Source: Calonectria ilicicola (taxonomy: Eukaryota; Ascomycota; Sordariomycetes; Hypocreales; Nectriaceae). From it: 64,000 nucleotides of DNA. The position numbers and the translations under genes were made by a program. The stretch lies in NCBI GenBank assembly GCA_020809705.1, contig CP085825.1, forward strand, positions 3,658,001-3,722,000. Reading direction: 5' to 3'. Below, piece by piece: positions 46,998 through 57,693 of this stretch (position 1 is the stretch's first letter; each line of letters opens with the position of its first letter). The notes under the pieces were generated by a model that was given only the letters and a program-made list of their open reading frames with translations, did no database searches and was not told the DNA's origin.

Positions 46998-47918
46998 TTA
47001 GGCTATTGCTGAAAATTTGCCGTCTACCGCAGAGGATGCCACGTCGCCGGCCTCCAATCTAACCCGCTTGGCAGCACGCCTTATCTCATCAGGCTCGTCC
47101 TCGTTGGCCACGGCAGTTTCTGTTTCCTCGAGAGCTCGCTTGGTGGTGGCTTTTTTGGCCGCCTTCTCTTTGTTCCATTCACTTCTTGGCCGGTATCGGC
47201 GCTTATTTGCAATCCGTCTCTCTTCTCGAATTCTCGCTGCTTCCTCTTCTTCTTCATACTGCCGCCAAATCTCTCCCAAGTCTATCGTGTCTTTGCGCAT
47301 TTCTTCAATTGCCCTTTGGCCTTCTTCAAGCTGTGGCCAGGAAGCATTCGCACCTCCTTTTCTGGTCATCATCCAGTGAACCACATCACCATCAGCCACA
47401 GTCCCGTCAGGTTGGCGAACAGTACGAGAGCCTTCGCGCCAAAGGTCTCTGGCAGCCCGATTTAGGGGATGATTATGTGGCAGAGCGCTCGACTCCTCAG
47501 GCCGAACTGTGCCATTCTTGTTCTTGGTACTTCGGTTCGTCTTGGACGACGATGCTGGGCTTATTTTTTCTGGTCTTTGCTTGGTGTTCAGCATGAGATC
47601 ATTTTCAAATGAGGATAGAGATAGAACCAACGAGCTAACTCCGTCGCTTGTATTTGCCATGGAAGTATAAGATGCGCCCAAGGGACTTTTAGTTCCGCCG
47701 GGATTTGATGTGGGATGAGAGTCAGATGTGCTATCGTTTTCATCTTGACTTGAGAGTGGTGAGGATGAAAGAGGGGGGCCAGCCTCAGCAACGACAGGTT
47801 CATATGGCCGATTGAGGGTTCGCAAATCTTGCAGGCGATTAACGAATGTTATTTGAACCCGGGCATTAGATGGCTTACCAGGTCGCTGGGGCCGAAGATC
47901 GAAACCGTGAGTGGCCAT
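46998..47918 (-). CDS. Unrecognised basic protein, 306 aa
   Basis: I do not recognise a family. The start is the first in-frame ATG (MATHGFDLRPQRPGKPSNAR); the frame stays open about 53 codons further up but only from a GTG, so an extra 5' exon is possible. The first half is Ser/Pro/Asn-rich and disordered. The second half looks folded or helical: LNRAARDLWREGSRTVRQPD, VADGDVVHWMMTRKGGANAS, then a charged helix LGEIWRQYEEEEEAARIREE and a basic stretch (RRIANKRRYRPRSEW...EKAAKKATTKRALEE) with NLS-like clusters. Codon use and a defined C-terminal half argue for a real gene, probably nuclear. Confidence 0.6.
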   Translation of the reverse strand: MATHGFDLRPQRPGKPSNARVQITFVNRLQDLRTLNRPYEPVVAEAGPPLSSSPLSSQDENDSTSDSHPTSNPGGTKSPLGASYTSMANTSDGVSSLVLSLSSFENDLMLNTKQRPEKISPASSSKTNRSTKNKNGTVRPEESSALPHNHPLNRAARDLWREGSRTVRQPDGTVADGDVVHWMMTRKGGANASWPQLEEGQRAIEEMRKDTIDLGEIWRQYEEEEEAARIREERRIANKRRYRPRSEWNKEKAAKKATTKRALEETETAVANEDEPDEIRRAAKRVRLEAGDVASSAVDGKFSAIA

Positions 47919-48147
47919 TCTTGTAGTTTTGACGGGATTCTTCGTGCGATGATATTTGATCAGGGTTTGAGGTGCTCGCTCTACAATAAAATGAAGTCTG
48001 CGGTTTGTAACTTGAGAATAATGAAACGTAGGGCGGAGAGGTGGTAAGCCCCTTGGTTCTGCAGCTTTTGATTCCACCTTTCCAGCCTTGGTCGAATAGA
48101 AATAGGAATGGCGATGATAAAATGGCTAGAGGACGAAAAAATAAATT

Positions 48148-48618
48148 CTAGCCTTCTCGATCAGAGATTGTATCCATAGATGCAGGCGATGGTGGGTCTG
48201 GGAGCCGCCGGTGTTCAGTCTTTCCATCTACGCTCGATGTGTTTTTGAAGTTGGAAGAAATGGCGCCCTCATCAATTGATGAGGGTGCACGGTCGAGCAG
48301 GTCGCCAGGCAGTTGCTTGCCAGTGGCCAGGGTGTGTGTTTGCCAGCTGCTGTTTTGGTGGGCGGTGGTTGATGATTCACCGGTGCGAGGGGTTTGTCTA
48401 GAAATGCTGTACAGGATACAAGCGGCCTCGTAAACTTCGGGATCTATGTCACTGAATTTTTCAGGCTTGGTCTTCGGCGCAGAGCTCTGACGCTGGTGTG
48501 GTTCTTGAACAGTCCTTTGTGTTCTGGGTCGCCGCGCCCGTTGTTTCTTTCTGTGAGTGAACTTCGTTTGTCCCCGGGCTCGCTTCTTGGTGGAAACCAT
48601 TTTCATCCACTGGGCCAT
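48148..48618 (-). CDS. Unrecognised small basic protein, 156 aa
   Basis: Single frame from an ATG at 48618 (MAQWMKMVSTKKRARGQ) to a stop at 48148. The N-terminal 45 residues are strongly basic (KKRARGQTKFTHRKKQRARR) and resemble a nuclear localisation signal. A short possible helix (DIDPEVYEAACILYSIS) follows; the rest is Ser/Thr/Pro-rich. It ends 230 bp before the start of the next minus-strand gene and might be its 5' part, but I found no intron that would join them. No family recognised. Confidence 0.45.
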   Translation of the reverse strand: MAQWMKMVSTKKRARGQTKFTHRKKQRARRPRTQRTVQEPHQRQSSAPKTKPEKFSDIDPEVYEAACILYSISRQTPRTGESSTTAHQNSSWQTHTLATGKQLPGDLLDRAPSSIDEGAISSNFKNTSSVDGKTEHRRLPDPPSPASMDTISDREG

Positions 48619-49013
48619 GTGATTCAGGCCTTTTTAATTCGGAACACAGAATCGAGAAATCGATTTGCTTTATATGCCAGGTTCCAATCTCCGAAGCCCA
48701 CTTCACTTCGCATAACCTATATAGTCAAACGACCCTTTGCATCTGCAATATTGAAAACCCTTTTGTCTTGGATTCCCCAACTATAATCACCCTATTGGTC
48801 CAAAAACTCAATCACTGTGACAACCTATATTTCTCGAATGTCATGTGCTGCGTCACATCTCTGCAATTTCCTCCTAACTATCTTCAAGAACAATGTCTTC
48901 ATGACTAAATTTCACCCATTCGAAAAATATGCACAATAGCAAACCATATGGACCCGTATCTCTGCTTACTTGTTGCCTATTAAATAGTCTTTTTTAAGCG
49001 TGTCTGCTTTAGT
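48619..49013. other. Intergenic between the small basic protein start and the aldo/keto reductase stop
   Basis: 395 bp, A/T-rich, no gene-like frame. Confidence 0.55.
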
Positions 49014-49978
49014 CTACGGTTCTCCGATCAAGTGTTTGAAGCTGGCCAGAGCATCGGACCAATCCGCAGCCCCATCTCCCTCAGCCCACGCGCCAACTAC
49101 CTTGAGACCTTGCAAATCATCCTCCATATGCTTTTCGTCAGTGGTCCCATTCAATACAGTTATCCCTTCCAGCCCCAAAACCAAAGAATAGTATGCCACT
49201 GTCCGAGGCACGCCGGCCTTCTCTGAGACCTCTGACACGGGTCTAACCCGAAAAAGGTCTGGGTTGGCGCTCAGGGTCCAGAAGGATTGGAACACGATGC
49301 CTTCCTGTCGGCAGTAAGCTCGCAGCGCTACTTCGAAAGCAGTATCGCTGTAGAAGCGATTTTGAACGACGCTAGGTTTTACAGTAGCCTCGGCGTTCAA
49401 TGCTTGCAGTACCGGCAAAGACGTGTTGGAGATGCCGAGATTTCGGATCTTGCCAGGCACGTACGTCTCCAGTGTCTTCCAGACCGTCACAGTATCTTCT
49501 ATTGTTCCCATGGGGCTATGCATCACAACACTGTCCAGGTATGGCTCCTGGCCTTCGACGGTGAAGTAGTTCAGCGAGGAGCGCACCGACTGGTGAACCT
49601 TGTCGACCAGCGGAGCATCCCAGTCATAAGGCGGGTTCTCACCTTGAGCGCTTGGGGGAGAGAACTTTGTTTGAATCTTTGGTTCCATTAGTCAGTAAGT
49701 TCTCGTGTGCTTTGGTGAATGGCGTATGTTACAAAGAGAGCTTCCCTCGAGATGATGCCCTCGCCGATCGCTTTCTTGACTCCCTGCGCAACGCCCTTCT
49801 CGTTGTAGTGCTTCGGTTGGGCAGCTGTATCAATGCCACGAAATCCTTTTTTCAGAGCCTTGTAGACGAGGTCGCTGGTTTGATCCTTTTTCCAGGCCGT
49901 ACCATACACAAGCTTCGGGATGGTGGTGGTCGAACCCTTCAAGGTCAGATCCTTGGCAAGGCGAGATGCTTGAGCCAT
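49014..49978 (-). CDS. Aldo/keto reductase, 302 aa
   Basis: NAD(P)H-dependent carbonyl reductase of the AKR superfamily; the natural substrate cannot be read from the sequence. Exons 49978-49733 and 49676-49014 with a GTAACA...AAAG intron that joins ALF to IQTKF. The (beta/alpha)8 motifs are present: KLVYGTAWKKDQT at the N-terminus, GFRGIDTAAQPKHYNEKGVA (catalytic Asp and Tyr), REALFIQTKFSPPS (catalytic Lys), LDSVVMHSPMGTIEDTVTVW (catalytic His) and GKIRNLGISNTSLPVLQAL. The cofactor end (LGLEGITVLNGTTDEKHMED) replaces the usual IPG.S/R signature with LNGTT, seen in a fungal AKR subgroup. All four catalytic residues look intact. Confidence 0.92.
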
Positions 49979-51383
49979 GGTGTTGAAGTGGTATTGGAAT
50001 GCTAAAAGCTATACGTAATGGCCAGTTGCGGCGGAGATGGCTCTGTCGAGTGATGGGTCTTGATTTCGAAATGTGCTCTTGATCAACAGGATGCGACTGT
50101 GAGCTGATGGGGTAGTGCATCATAATTGCGGGTTATTGTTAGCCACTAATGTCATCCGTACAATACAACCCTCGTAAAACGGTGCTCTCTATTGCTTTTT
50201 TTAGGATCGCCCGACTAGCTAAACAACCCATTAAATATTTCTATATAAAAATGAATACTAATATCCAAATAAAACAACTTGTTGGCCACCTATTTCTACT
50301 TTGTTTTCCCTATGGAATTAATTTTAGACCAATTAAGCTCTGTTATGTCGAAGGTGGAGAAGTCACTGGAGTACAATCTTGGCGCGATACCCCGCCATGT
50401 CTAACCAACAATGTGAGGAAATCGTATACATCAGGAATGATTTGTGCTTTTCGCCCCATTTTCTGAAAGCTCATGTGATCCAAATATGAAACCGGTGGAG
50501 TGCGTAAACTTAGTATTTTCTTAACTAACTGTTGGGGGGCTTATTTTTGGCCAAGCGGTCAAGTTATGAGTGTAGCCGGAGAGCTGTCCGTCAACCACTA
50601 ACCTCTACCCATCCATCATCCACTTAACAAGAAAAAAGTCTCTTTAGAAAGGTTTCAGGAGGATTGGTTGTCTATAAAAAGAAGTGAGATATAAAAACAT
50701 AATGAAAATGATGACGGATGACAAAATACCAAGGCCCAAGAATAGTCCGGACATCATGTACAGGGTAGTCGTATCCGCAAGATGGAATTGATTCAGCGCT
50801 TGATAATGGCTGATGCAAGCTGTAGAGCGACTGCGCTCATTGATTGAAAATGACGTTATAATCTCCAACTCCGGCTTTCCGCAGTGCTCCCCGCCATGCA
50901 TTCTTTAACCTGGTGCGGGGTCCTGATGTCTTTCTCACCAACAGCTTGTGGGGGAAGCTTCCACATTTGGGGCTAACGCTGGCTCGCACCACTCGCCGGT
51001 AATTAGCTACAGAAGGAAAGCGATTGGACACGTAGGGTAATTTATGATGTTTCTGGCCAATGCTCGGCGAAACTAGCCTTATACAGTAATCGGAATCTGC
51101 TTTCCGACCAAGAGAGCCCATCCCCACGAGAGCTTCGTGGGTTGCGGATTTACCCCGCAACACCGCTATCAAGGACTTGGGGGCAACACATAAAAAGAAG
51201 TCTCCGTCTCCACCAAATCCCTTCACGAAATTTTTAGCTAATTTCTCGGACCCAATTCGTTTGCTGTGGTGTGTTTGTCCTCTGAAGATCCTATTCTAGC
51301 TGGGTTACGCAAGTATCCCAACTCAACACTGCCTACCAAGTCTTACGATAAGACCGATCCTTCAACGCCAACATATCTTCACA
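49979..51383. other. Shared upstream region of the aldo/keto reductase and the Gfo/Idh/MocA dehydrogenase
   Basis: 1.4 kb. A/T-rich from 50150 to 50480. An 85-codon ATG frame at 50644-50901 on the minus strand is listed separately. Other frames start at GTG and have no family features. Confidence 0.55.
50644..50901 (-). other. Possible 85-aa single-pass membrane microprotein (weak)
   Basis: An ATG at 50901 (MHGGEHCGKPELEI) starts an 85-codon frame whose C-terminal part, GLFLGLGILSSVIIFIMFLY, is a clean hydrophobic helix followed by a short polar/basic end, the layout of a tail-anchored protein. No family recognised; A/T-rich DNA can give hydrophobic frames by chance. Confidence 0.2.
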
Positions 51384-52735
51384 ATGGCCCCATTCACCGT
51401 CAAGTGGGGTATCCTCGCCACTGGTGGCATTGCTGAACGTTCGTAATTCCGTCTCACACTCCAGTTCTTTTTGAATCCCCGGTTTCCCCTTTGACCTGGG
51501 CTGTTGAGGTGGCTGACACTTGCACGTATAGATTTCTCCAAGGATCTCCTCACTGACCCGGCCGTACGAAACGTTGATGATGTTCGCCACGAGATTGTTG
51601 CCGTCTCCTCCTCCACATCTGCAGGGAGAGCAGCCGAGTTTATCAAGAGGATTGATGGGCCTACTTCAGCCAAGACCTACGGCTCTTATGCGGAGCTCGT
51701 CGCTGATCCCAATGTGGACATCATTTACGTCGCCACGCCTCACAGCCATCACTTCCAGAACGCCATGCTTGCTATTCAGGCTGGCAAGAACGTCTTGTGC
51801 GAGAAGTCTCTCACTGTAACTGCCTCTCAGACTAAGAAGTTGGTTGAGGCAGCCAAGGAGAAGAACGTCTTCTTTATGGAGGCTGTCTGGATTCGATACT
51901 TCCCTCTCAGCATCAAGGTCCGAGAGCTTATCAAGTCTGGTGCTATTGGCCCCGTTTATAGAGTCCTTGGTAAGAAATTGTGCCTCTGCAACTCGACTTA
52001 CATGTGTTGCATATCACGACTGAAAACTGGCTGGCTAATACATATCGTGTAGCTGATCTCTCCTTTAACAAGGACCTCCCCAATGGCAAGATTGACTTCC
52101 CTGATTCTCACCGAATGGTCAGCACAGATCTTGCTGGTGGTTGTCTTTTGGACCTGGGCGTCTACTCTCTCAATTGGGTATTTCAGACCATCTACCATAC
52201 CAAGCCTGAGGACCTTAAGGAGGCCCCGAATGTTGTCTCTGCCATAAACAAGTATGAAACCGGTGCCGACGAGACAACTAGTATGATTATTCAGTTCCCC
52301 AAGAACAAGGCCATGGGCATTGCTACGACAAGTTTACGTATTGGCACAGATTTAGACGGAAAGTACACTGGCGGCCCTGCCATCCGTATTCAGGGCTCCG
52401 GTGGTGAGATCCAGGTGACAGGCCCTGCTTACAGACCAACCGAGTTCAAGGTGATCAAGAAGGACGGCAACGGCCATGTCGAGCTGGTGCCAATGCCTAT
52501 TCCCGAGGACCCTAAGCGTGGCAACTGGGGACATGGCATGTTCTGGGAGGCTGACGAGTGTGCTCGATGCTTGCGCGATGGCAAAAAGCAGAGCGATTCT
52601 ATGCCTTGGTCCGAGTCTATTCTCATCATGGAGATCATGGACTCAGTCCTCAAGGAAGGCGGTGTGAAGTATCCCGACCTGATCGCCACAGACGTTTTTG
52701 ACCCCAACAGCCCCCTAAACACGGGTAACAAATGA
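51384..52735 (+). CDS. Gfo/Idh/MocA-family NAD(P)-dependent dehydrogenase (dihydrodiol / D-xylose dehydrogenase type), 391 aa
   Basis: Oxidoreductase with an N-terminal Rossmann fold and a C-terminal alpha/beta domain; fungal relatives oxidise D-xylose or trans-dihydrodiols with NADP. Exons 51384-51438, 51532-51969 and 52053-52735; introns GTTCGT...ATAG (unusual donor) and GTAAGA...GTAG restore the frame. Motifs: VKWGILATGGIAEHFSKDL (dinucleotide loop), NVDIIYVATPHSHHFQNAML, GKNVLCEKSLTVTASQ (EKS where EKP is usual), FFMEAVWIRYFPLSIKVREL, and GGCLLDLGVYSLNWVF with the G..DLGVY active-site segment. The C-terminus GHGMFWEADECARCLRDGKK is typical. The substrate is not decided by the sequence. 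It diverges from the aldo/keto reductase, so the two may share control, but this is not shown. Confidence 0.92.
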
Positions 52736-54516
52736 ATGCGCCGTTAATTGCAGGTGGTGTGGAAGCACACGCAAGGCAAGGGGCGTCTTGTCAATGTCAC
52801 CACTCACTCTCATTGGGGCCACTGATGCCGTCTCGTTAGTGAGCGAGGTAGGCAGCTATGGGTGACGGAGGCGCCAAGTGCATAAAAGTGCAGGGTACCG
52901 GCCGGATGAGGTTCACGAGCGGCTCGAGAGGCCGAGCGGCGGGCGCTAGGGGGATGACAGACGGGTTCGTGTCAAGTATAGTAGCAATGGCTGACAGTAC
53001 AAGGGTAGCGGTCAGCGTTACGATGATGGATGGCTAGGCGTTCTTGACTGCGACCCTTGGTGGCCGCATAGACATAGGCAGCATAATGACAAACGCTTTT
53101 GCAACAGTCCCCTGCCGACGCGACCCTTGGCTTGTGAATGATTCACTCACGAACCAACCCAACCCCCCTAGTTCGCCGGGGAAAGCAAGACTCGCGAGGC
53201 GTCCGAGCTTGTCAGCGGCTCCGCGCCGGGAAGCTATCCGCGCGCCAGCCAGCGCCGTCGACAGCGACCTGGGTGTGTCTCACGAGGCTCCGGGCTTCAA
53301 TCTGGGCGGATCGCAGATGTCGTGCATTGGCAGCACCACACAGGGCCCCCTGTCGAGCGAGGCAGTGTCGGTGTTCGTTAGGGGGTGCAACGTCCAACGT
53401 GGAACGCGGACCTCTCGAGAGTGTGGGCTATTACATATTTCCTGTTGCATGTTGCATGAGGTCCAGCACACGGCCCACGGTCCGCGCAAGGGTTGGGACG
53501 GGGACCAGGCCTACGGGGAACGAGTGCTGGCGTCGCAGCAAACCAACCCTTTCCCTCTCGCTCCCCGACACCGAGGGTGGTCCGTGACGGCAGAATGACA
53601 CCATGTTTGAATCTGCTTACGGGCAAATCGGATGTGAAATGTGAGGCGATGGGAACGCCAGCGAAGCCCTGTGGAGATAAAAGGGGAAGCTTGAGATTGC
53701 CAAAGTGTGTGGGGATGGGAGAACCCTGAAGGTGAAAAGGGCCGTTGGCGGGAAGCTTCCGAAGGGTGTTCGTGGCCGGGGGGGCTGGCAGGCAACGATC
53801 TTTTTTAGCTCGGTTGTTTTGGTGTTGAATCATGGGTAGTGTGTGCCTAAATTTTTTTTTATCTTTTTTATGGATGTCGTCGTCTTCACTGCTTGCTTGC
53901 TTAAAGCTCCGGTTGTTGCTGGCATGAAGTTAAAAATTGCCCCTGCTCCCAGGTGTTGGTCCTGTCGTAGTTGGTTTGCACATCTGTATCACGTTGACGA
54001 ATGGTTCCCTCTGCACTGGAGCAGCGCATGGTACTTAATACGCCACAGAGCTGGGGAAGAACAAACATTTGACATGTCACTGCTTCATGGCCGGTTGGCT
54101 TGTGGCTCTAGATGGCAGTGTTTGATCAACCATGTTAGTTCCATGGAACATTTGGAACAACTCACTGTCTCTCTCCCCCCCACCCCTGTCAGAATTTTAA
54201 AGCCCGCTGCCCAACCACACGCTTGCAAACGCACGTACACACGCACAAGATATGACATCCCAAAGCCGTTAGAAAACTCCATCTACTTCCAACCGACGTC
54301 GTGATATAGGACGCTCAGACTTCCTTTCGTCTGTTCTTTTCCTACCCTGGCTCCTCGCACGCCACCCCCAAACGGGAACAACGGAATAGAAGGGCCCGTA
54401 GAAGGGGAAACGAACACCCTCCCCCCAGTTTGCGTTTTTCCAAGGGTCCCTCCCCTCTTCCTCCCCCCCATCATTGTCTGTTCTCAGCGCCGTCGCTGTT
54501 GTCTGCTTGATCCGCC
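52736..54516. other. Intergenic, 1.8 kb, upstream of the Trm9-like gene
   Basis: No supported gene. A 151-codon ATG frame on the minus strand (53378-53833) is low-complexity Pro/Arg/Thr and overlaps other equally long frames, so it is rejected. Positions 54300-54510 are pyrimidine-rich, probably the promoter and leader of the Trm9-like gene. Confidence 0.55.
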
Positions 54517-55338
54517 ATGGTCATGGCGAGTGGTTCGTCGGCGATACCGGCGGGAGAAGACGGACCGCAGGCTGCACCCGTCCATCATGCCCAACCACCA
54601 CATGATGATGGACCATCATCGTCGTCGCCGTCGGCCCAGGCCGAGACATACGAGGCCACGCACGTCCACGCAGTCTACGAGGCCATCGCGCCGCACTTTT
54701 CCGCCACACGCCACAAGCCTTGGCCCTTTGTTGCCCAGTTTCTCAACTCTCAGCCGCCGGGGAGCGTTGGCTTCGACGTTGGGTGCGGCAACGGCAAGTA
54801 CCTCCGCGTCAACCGGGGGCTCCATCTCATGGGCTCCGACCGCAGCGCCGCGCTGGTCCGGCTGGCTTGGGAGGGGCCGGCGGTGTCGGGGAAGACGGAC
54901 GGTGACAGGGACACAGGTGGGAGAGGCGATGTGGATGTAGCCGTCGCGGATGGCCTTGTTCTGCCATACCGCCATGCCAGTGCTGACTTTGCCATTTGCA
55001 TCGCCGTTATTCACCACCTCTCCACCCCGGAACGAAGACGCGAGGCCATTGCTGCGCTACTCGAATGCGTGCGTCCCGTCCATGGCCGTGTCCTCGTGTA
55101 CGTCTGGGCCCTGGAGCAGTCCAACAGTCGCCGCGGGTGGGACGAGAACAGCGCACAGGATACGCTTGTGCCGTGGGTGATGAAGACCTCCCAGGGTCAG
55201 GGGGAGACGTTCCAGCGCTACTATCACCTCTATCGCAAGGGTGAGCTTGAGGAGGACGTTGCAGCAGCTGGAGGAGTTGTTGAGGAGACCGGATATGAGA
55301 GGGACAATTGGTGGGTGATATGTAGCAGGCCATCTTGA
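54517..55338 (+). CDS. trm9: tRNA (carboxymethyluridine) methyltransferase, Trm9-like, 273 aa
   Basis: SAM-dependent methyltransferase that finishes mcm5U at the wobble position of tRNAs after Elongator, working with Trm112. Single exon; the ATG at 54517 is followed by another two codons later, either of which could serve. A disordered N-terminal stretch of about 40 residues (poly-Ser, Asp/His) precedes the core. Motifs: YEAIAPHFSATRHKPWPFVA, GFDVGCGNGKYLRVN (motif I, SAM binding), LMGSDRSAALVRLA, VAVADGLVLPYRHASADFAI, CIAVIHHLSTPERR and LVYVWALEQSNSRRGWDENS followed by DTLVPWVMK, a Trm9/ALKBH8 signature. The C-terminal YYHLYRKGELEEDVAAAGG and RDNWWVICSRPS close the fold. A Gly/Asp-rich loop at about 127-140 is an insertion. 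Confidence 0.93.
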   Translation: MVMASGSSAIPAGEDGPQAAPVHHAQPPHDDGPSSSSPSAQAETYEATHVHAVYEAIAPHFSATRHKPWPFVAQFLNSQPPGSVGFDVGCGNGKYLRVNRGLHLMGSDRSAALVRLAWEGPAVSGKTDGDRDTGGRGDVDVAVADGLVLPYRHASADFAICIAVIHHLSTPERRREAIAALLECVRPVHGRVLVYVWALEQSNSRRGWDENSAQDTLVPWVMKTSQGQGETFQRYYHLYRKGELEEDVAAAGGVVEETGYERDNWWVICSRPS

Positions 55339-56353
55339 CCTGACATCAGATGATATGGGAAAAGAAAAAAGAAAAAAAAATGCACCAAAAAACAACCCAA
55401 GCAAGGGCAATAAAAAAATGTTAAAAATGACAAGACATATCACGGCACCATCCAGCCGGTAGGCAACTATGATTGAATGAATCAGGTCTTTTGCGCTTTT
55501 TTTGCCATCGAATAAATCGAACTTGGTAACTGTAAGTGTACAACATCCCCTCTTCTATCAGCTCTCATATGGTCTATCAGAAACATAAATTGCAAACATC
55601 CATCCTGTCCCTGTCATAATAATCTCCGGCCACCCATCCGATGACATGTCATTCATCCCAATTCCCAGTAGACATCATCCCCATCTAACCTTATGAATTC
55701 CTGCTCTAGGAAAGACAAGTATATATGAGAGAAGAGCCAAAGTAACCTCAACGACCCCTGCAAATTTTTTTTTGGGTAGTGGTTTCCAAACCCTTCCCCC
55801 CCTACCCCTTGCTCCAACTCCTGCGCCTCTACCCAGATCAAAAAACCACTCAAATGAAAAAAAAAAAAAAACCATTCTGAAAAAAGACAATCTAACGAAA
55901 TGAAGAAAGCGAGGCCCGACATGTGTTTTTGATTTTTGTTCACATGAAGAAGAAGAGAAAATAAAAGATCTTTCGCCTCATATCCTTCGTATCCCATCCG
56001 GTCGTCACCCAATGCCGTGCGTGAATGCTGTTTGCTGTAGAATATGTTTGTCGAATCCGTAAAAAAAAAAAGCCCCTTTAATCCGCGCCCAAGACGTTTC
56101 AAGTGGCAGATAAAGAGAAACCGCTTCCCGACCTCCAGTTTATCCTCGTTCCGATGCAACCCAGATGCTGTATATGTGTGTGCTCATGTTCATGTGTTCC
56201 GTCCTTGGCAAAAAACCATACGGCGCCGTTTCGTGTCGCTTGCTGTCCTAAAACAACCTTCTGTTCCCAACCCTAGCTAATGATTCCCAAACAAACCAAG
56301 TTGAACTCCTTATTCGCCATTTCACCCCTGCTGCATAGGGAGTGCCAGCTGGC
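55339..56353. other. Convergent intergenic region between the Trm9-like and Myb genes
   Basis: 1.0 kb, A/T-rich with many oligo-A runs (55360, 55858, 56060), fitting 3' untranslated regions from both sides. No gene-like frame. Confidence 0.6.
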
Positions 56354-57693
56354 TCATGCCATACGCCGTCGATGGCTCGACTCCCGTTGGAGATGGTCAG
56401 GGCTTGCTCGTCGCTTCGACCCAGTGGTCTCCATCGAGTAACTGGCAAGGGTTGGGAGAAGTGGCCCCTGTGCTGGTGGGGCAGTCATGGGAACGCCAGG
56501 AGCCCCCGCCGGAGTGCTGTAAGGACTGACACCGGTAGTGAGTTCGCTAATTCCAGGAAGAAGACCTCCTCCTCGTGGCGGAGGCTGGTTCTGGATTGGA
56601 GCCAAGCCAGGTCCTGGGACGTAGTGAATTTCGTTGGGATCGGGTCCCATAGGCAGGTGAGGGGGAGGCGGGGGAGGAATAGATTCGCGGCGAGTGATTA
56701 TGGCACGGGGAACAGGCGCCATTGGTGGCCGGGCGTACATGGTTCGGGGAGATGGAGCTCGAATATCTCGGGGCAAGCTGCCCTGAGACTGCGAGTGGGC
56801 ATGGCTACGAGCGGGTGAGTTTCGGTGGTTGGCGCTGTTGTCGACATTGACGGAGGCGAGAGAGAAGGGGATTACACCAGCTCGGCGAGCCATGTCGGCT
56901 TCACCAAGTTGCCAGTGCATAGCCTCTGCCGCTCGCCAAGGCACGGCCATTTCTTCAGCGACCTTGGCCCACATTTCTGGCTTGAATCTGTTGATTTCGT
57001 TAGTTTGCGCTACGAAGGCAATGGGAGAGCAAGTGGGGGAGAGGTTGAGAAACCAAAACGGAGTGATTTTGCTTGTCCATGTTCCAAAGTAGTTCGGGGG
57101 CGCGTAGATGGTTGGTCTTACCTCTCGTAGAGTCTCGCGAGCTTGTTCTTGCGCTCCTCGTCCCATTCGCTTCGTCGTTCGAGATAGTTTTGATAGTGAA
57201 GGCGACAGCTGATGGCGCTGCGGCCAGGCAGACGCTTCGAAATGTCTTCCCACTTCATTCCGCTCCCGCGGAGCTCGATAATCAGGGCATCTTCCTCGGG
57301 TGACCACTTACTCTGCTTCTTCACAGGCTGATCCGTGTGAGGAGGCATATTGCGTCTACCAGCTGGCATTGGAGCAGGAGCTACAGGCGGCACAACATGC
57401 GCACCTGGGCGGCTTGCAATAGGAGACGTCTTGGTCGAAGGCGGATGCGGCACTGGAGCTGGCGGGAGGGCTGGCGCAGAGATGGGGAGAGAAACAGGAG
57501 GTTGTTGAACTTGGCGAGGCGGCGAAATAGAAGACTCATGCGAGTCCGGAGCCTTAAGGAGAGCCGCGATATCCACGGTGACAGCCGGTGTGCCCGATCT
57601 GCCCACGCGGGGACCGTTTGCATAGGAGCGCGGAGCGCGCACTAGGTCGATACGGTCCTGCGCACCCACGATGGACGGCAACTCTGCCCGCAA
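56354..57693 (-). CDS. Myb/SANT-domain DNA-binding protein, about 400 aa; start codon uncertain
   Basis: Probable transcription factor. Exons: from upstream to 57122, and 56987-56354; the GTAAGA...ACAG intron joins ARLYE-R to FKPEMW. The Myb repeats are KWSPEEDALIIELRGSGMKW...RLPGRSAISCRLHYQNYLER and a degenerate second unit SEWDEERKNKLARLYERFKP...WAKVAEEMAVPWRAAEAM. A Pro/Ser-rich segment precedes them, and the C-terminal 200 residues are Pro-rich ending in a basic cluster. The frame is open and protein-like back to at least 57693 (RAELPSIVGAQDRIDLVRAP), yet it has no ATG before 57368 (MPAGRRN). The coordinates given cover the protein-like frame from a TTG at 57693; an in-frame CTG in good context at about 57732 is another candidate, and 57368 is the first in-frame ATG. 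Confidence 0.75.

Noticed and set aside
50837..51226. 129-codon minus-strand frame before the Gfo/Idh/MocA gene
   Set aside because: Starts at GTG and lies in a probable promoter; no family features.
53378..53833. 151-codon ATG frame on the minus strand
   Set aside because: Overlaps several equally long frames in other phases, Pro/Arg-rich, no domain.
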